NCBI GenBank assembly: GCA_964036045.1
Contig: OZ038380.1
Location: 10,625,913 to 10,689,912 of the forward strand
DNA: 64,000 nucleotides
Source of the DNA: Eutreptiella sp. 'Long Island Sound 2002'
Taxonomy: Eukaryota > Euglenozoa > Euglenophyceae > Eutreptiales > Eutreptiaceae
Direction of reading: 5' to 3'
Shown here piece by piece: positions 62,071 to 64,000 of this stretch. Position numbers and translations under genes: made by a program. Position 1 is the first letter of the stretch. Every line of letters starts with the position of its first letter. The notes beneath the pieces are model-generated. The model was not told the origin of the DNA and made no database searches. It worked only from the letters and a program-made list of their open reading frames with translations.

Positions 62071-64000
62071 GAGTCTATTATGTCGCCATGAGCTTTTGTG
62101 TGGGGCACTTTCTGGCATCGCGTAGTGCTGATGCATAGCCATTCATGCGAAACTTTGCTCTTGGCTGTCCCTACCATCTCCTTTATAATGTGTAGAGGGC
62201 AAGTTCTACGGGTCGGAGTGAGGCCTAAGCCTTACACTCACCACTATTTCGCTCTCCTTCAAGGGCAATTTTGCTCTTGGCTGTCTCTACCATCTCTTTT
62301 ATACAGCGCAGAGGGAAAGTATTATTGCTTATGGGGTGCAGTGAGGCCTAAGCCTTACACTCTCCAATCTTTAATTCATTCTTTCATAGGCAACTTACCC
62401 CTCACCAGGGCCAGTACACAGACATTCTCTTTACCTCTATTGGGGGGATATTGAGGCGTGTGATGTTCCGCAATTTCCCCCCGCTTTTGTCTGTGCCATT
62501 TTTTTGGTGCGGCCCGTGTTGGAGCAGCTGTGAGTTTGTGGCTAGGATAGCCCACGGCAGCCAATTAATTTTGGGTTCCTGGCACACTGATCCTGCCATG
62601 CCAAAAGCCGTCAAGTCTAGCAGCCATTTGTGGCGGTGGCTGAAACTCCAACCACAATGCTGCCAACCGCAGCAATTTGCATTAATATTCTTTCTGAGGT
62701 GAATACCTTACAGCAGCAGAGCCTTGTGCTGTGTCGCAACCCATTACTTGTTTGCCAGCGCATTTAGATTATATTGTTCAATGGCTTCAACAGTTCCATG
62801 GCAGCAATGCAAGTGCAGAGAATCATTGAATTATTGATGTTTGACTTCAGCAATGTAATTCATGTGCAGTGTGCGCCAAACGATGGAGGGGCAAGCCAGC
62901 TTCTTGTCCTTACACCGTGGTGCATAGCAACATCTTGGGCTGCACGTCATAAGTACCGGCAGCCCTGTGCAGTAGCAGATTTCATCCACGTTGCAACTGA
63001 CCAACCTCGAGCTTGGGGGAGTGCAGATGCATGCTTTCCGTCCTGTGTCCAATGTGCTGTGCATGCATCGGTGTTCTTCAGTGATACATGGTGGGGGTTG
63101 CACCACAAGTGCTTGTCACGAGGTATTTCAAACCACATGGACATGACAATTACAGTGCACTGAGCTTTCCAGGGCTCACCAGCTACAGCAGGACGCCGAA
63201 CAGAGTAAATACCATGACACGTTATCGTAAATGTTTATACCACAACAAAATGGCCACACACCTGACACAATGTCATTGGTTGCACACAATGGATGGCGGT
63301 GAGGCCAAGTGCCACATGGATAGGAATTGGAGGGTAGTGCACATCATATCCGAATCCAGGGATCTTGAATGTTGCCAATGAACTCCCGTAGCATGGCAGC
63401 ACAAAATGCTTTTGGATCCCATGCACTGGAGGGCCTCATCAGCGCTTTTCAATACCACTTCTGGCAGTATGCGGCGTGTTCAGCTGCTGCGGGGTCTTGC
63501 CATGTGAAAGACCGGCCACCAGCCCTGGCTGGCACAGAGGATGCGATGCAGGTCAGGAAGCTGCGCATTAGTGTGCTAGCGAGGCAACAGAACACTGAAC
63601 ACATGGTTCGAAGAGCTGTGGGGGCTTAGGATGTTGAACCTCATTATTTTGGCATATTTTGAATATTTCTTGGGCGTCACACATCCTGTTTTGGGGTTTG
63701 GGCAGGTGCCACAGCCTCGCTACTCCCTCACAAGAAGGCGTGCGCCGATCGTGCACCCCCCTCCACCCATTACAGGCGACCACCACACAAGGCACACAGC
63801 ACTCTGCAAAAGCATGCACCAATTACATGCGATTGCAGCACATGGTTGAGAGATGCTGCCCACTGGGACACCACACACAAGATTTCCTACCTTGTAGACC
63901 CCCATGGCACATATGCTCCCAGCGCAGTCTCCCCGTGCCCATGTTACGCAGTGACCTGCAGGGGTGTCATACACTGCTGTAAGGCAGGGCACCATAAGGT
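62071..64000. other. Intergenic spacer of unit 3 (to the window edge)
   Basis: Equivalent to the spacers of units 1 and 2 with the indels noted for unit 3. No gene seen. Confidence 0.7.

Larger units (their letters stand above)
58459..64000 (+). repeat. Tandem unit 3, incomplete at the window edge
   Basis: Continues to the last base of the window, about 140 bp short of the expected unit end. It differs from units 1 and 2 by a 3-bp deletion near 63400 (GCAGCACAAAATGC) and 36 extra bp at 63859-63894. The array therefore probably extends to the right. Confidence 0.95.

Overview
The window looks like nuclear DNA of a repeat-rich, GC-rich unicellular eukaryote, probably an alga or similar protist. 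The evidence is GT-AG introns with matching phases in the two genes whose splicing I could reconstruct, a plant-type glutamine-dependent asparagine synthetase, a kinesin-related protein, non-LTR retrotransposons, and very many microsatellites and homopolymeric C/G tracts. There is no sign of bacterial gene packing. I cannot name the species.

Layout. 1-546 is a 52-bp hairpin-forming satellite, followed by a 38-42-bp minisatellite. On the minus strand, 1040-2413 is a possible exon with an arginine/serine-rich region and an RRM-like domain. 2940-4915 is a 94-bp minisatellite and 6117-6424 is pentanucleotide microsatellite. 10328-11083 is the last exon of a patatin-like lipase. 11-18 kb holds eroded fragments: two BED/CGGBP1-like zinc fingers, a Tudor-like plus WW gene broken by a duplication and a homopolymer slip, inverted repeats, and poly-C/poly-G hairpins. 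19.08-21.57 kb is a string of 5'-truncated retroelements, all with (AC)n tails. 22412-25020 is a two-exon class I glutamine amidotransferase-like gene. 25-29 kb is gene-poor. 29324-30150 is a terminal-inverted-repeat element with a small ORF. 33.3-34.4 kb is a large imperfect palindrome. 35794-39162 encodes a kinesin-14-like protein whose motor domain has lost its P-loop. 40.19-43.85 kb is the longest copy of the (AC)n LINE, with one in-frame stop. 45.79-46.78 kb is an RNase H remnant.

From 47165 to the right edge there are three near-identical 5,647-bp tandem units. Each carries one complete three-exon asparagine synthetase gene (594 aa) plus a spacer with a tRNA-like sequence. The third unit runs off the window, so the array probably continues. 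Shared variants are distributed among units in a mosaic, which points to gene conversion or unequal exchange.

The most unusual points are: a LINE family bounded by (AC)n on both sides, with a duplicated Cys/His module at its C-terminus; about 830-850-bp cassettes bounded by poly-C/poly-G inverted ends that carry small coding sequences; the motor-dead kinesin; and the asparagine synthetase array.
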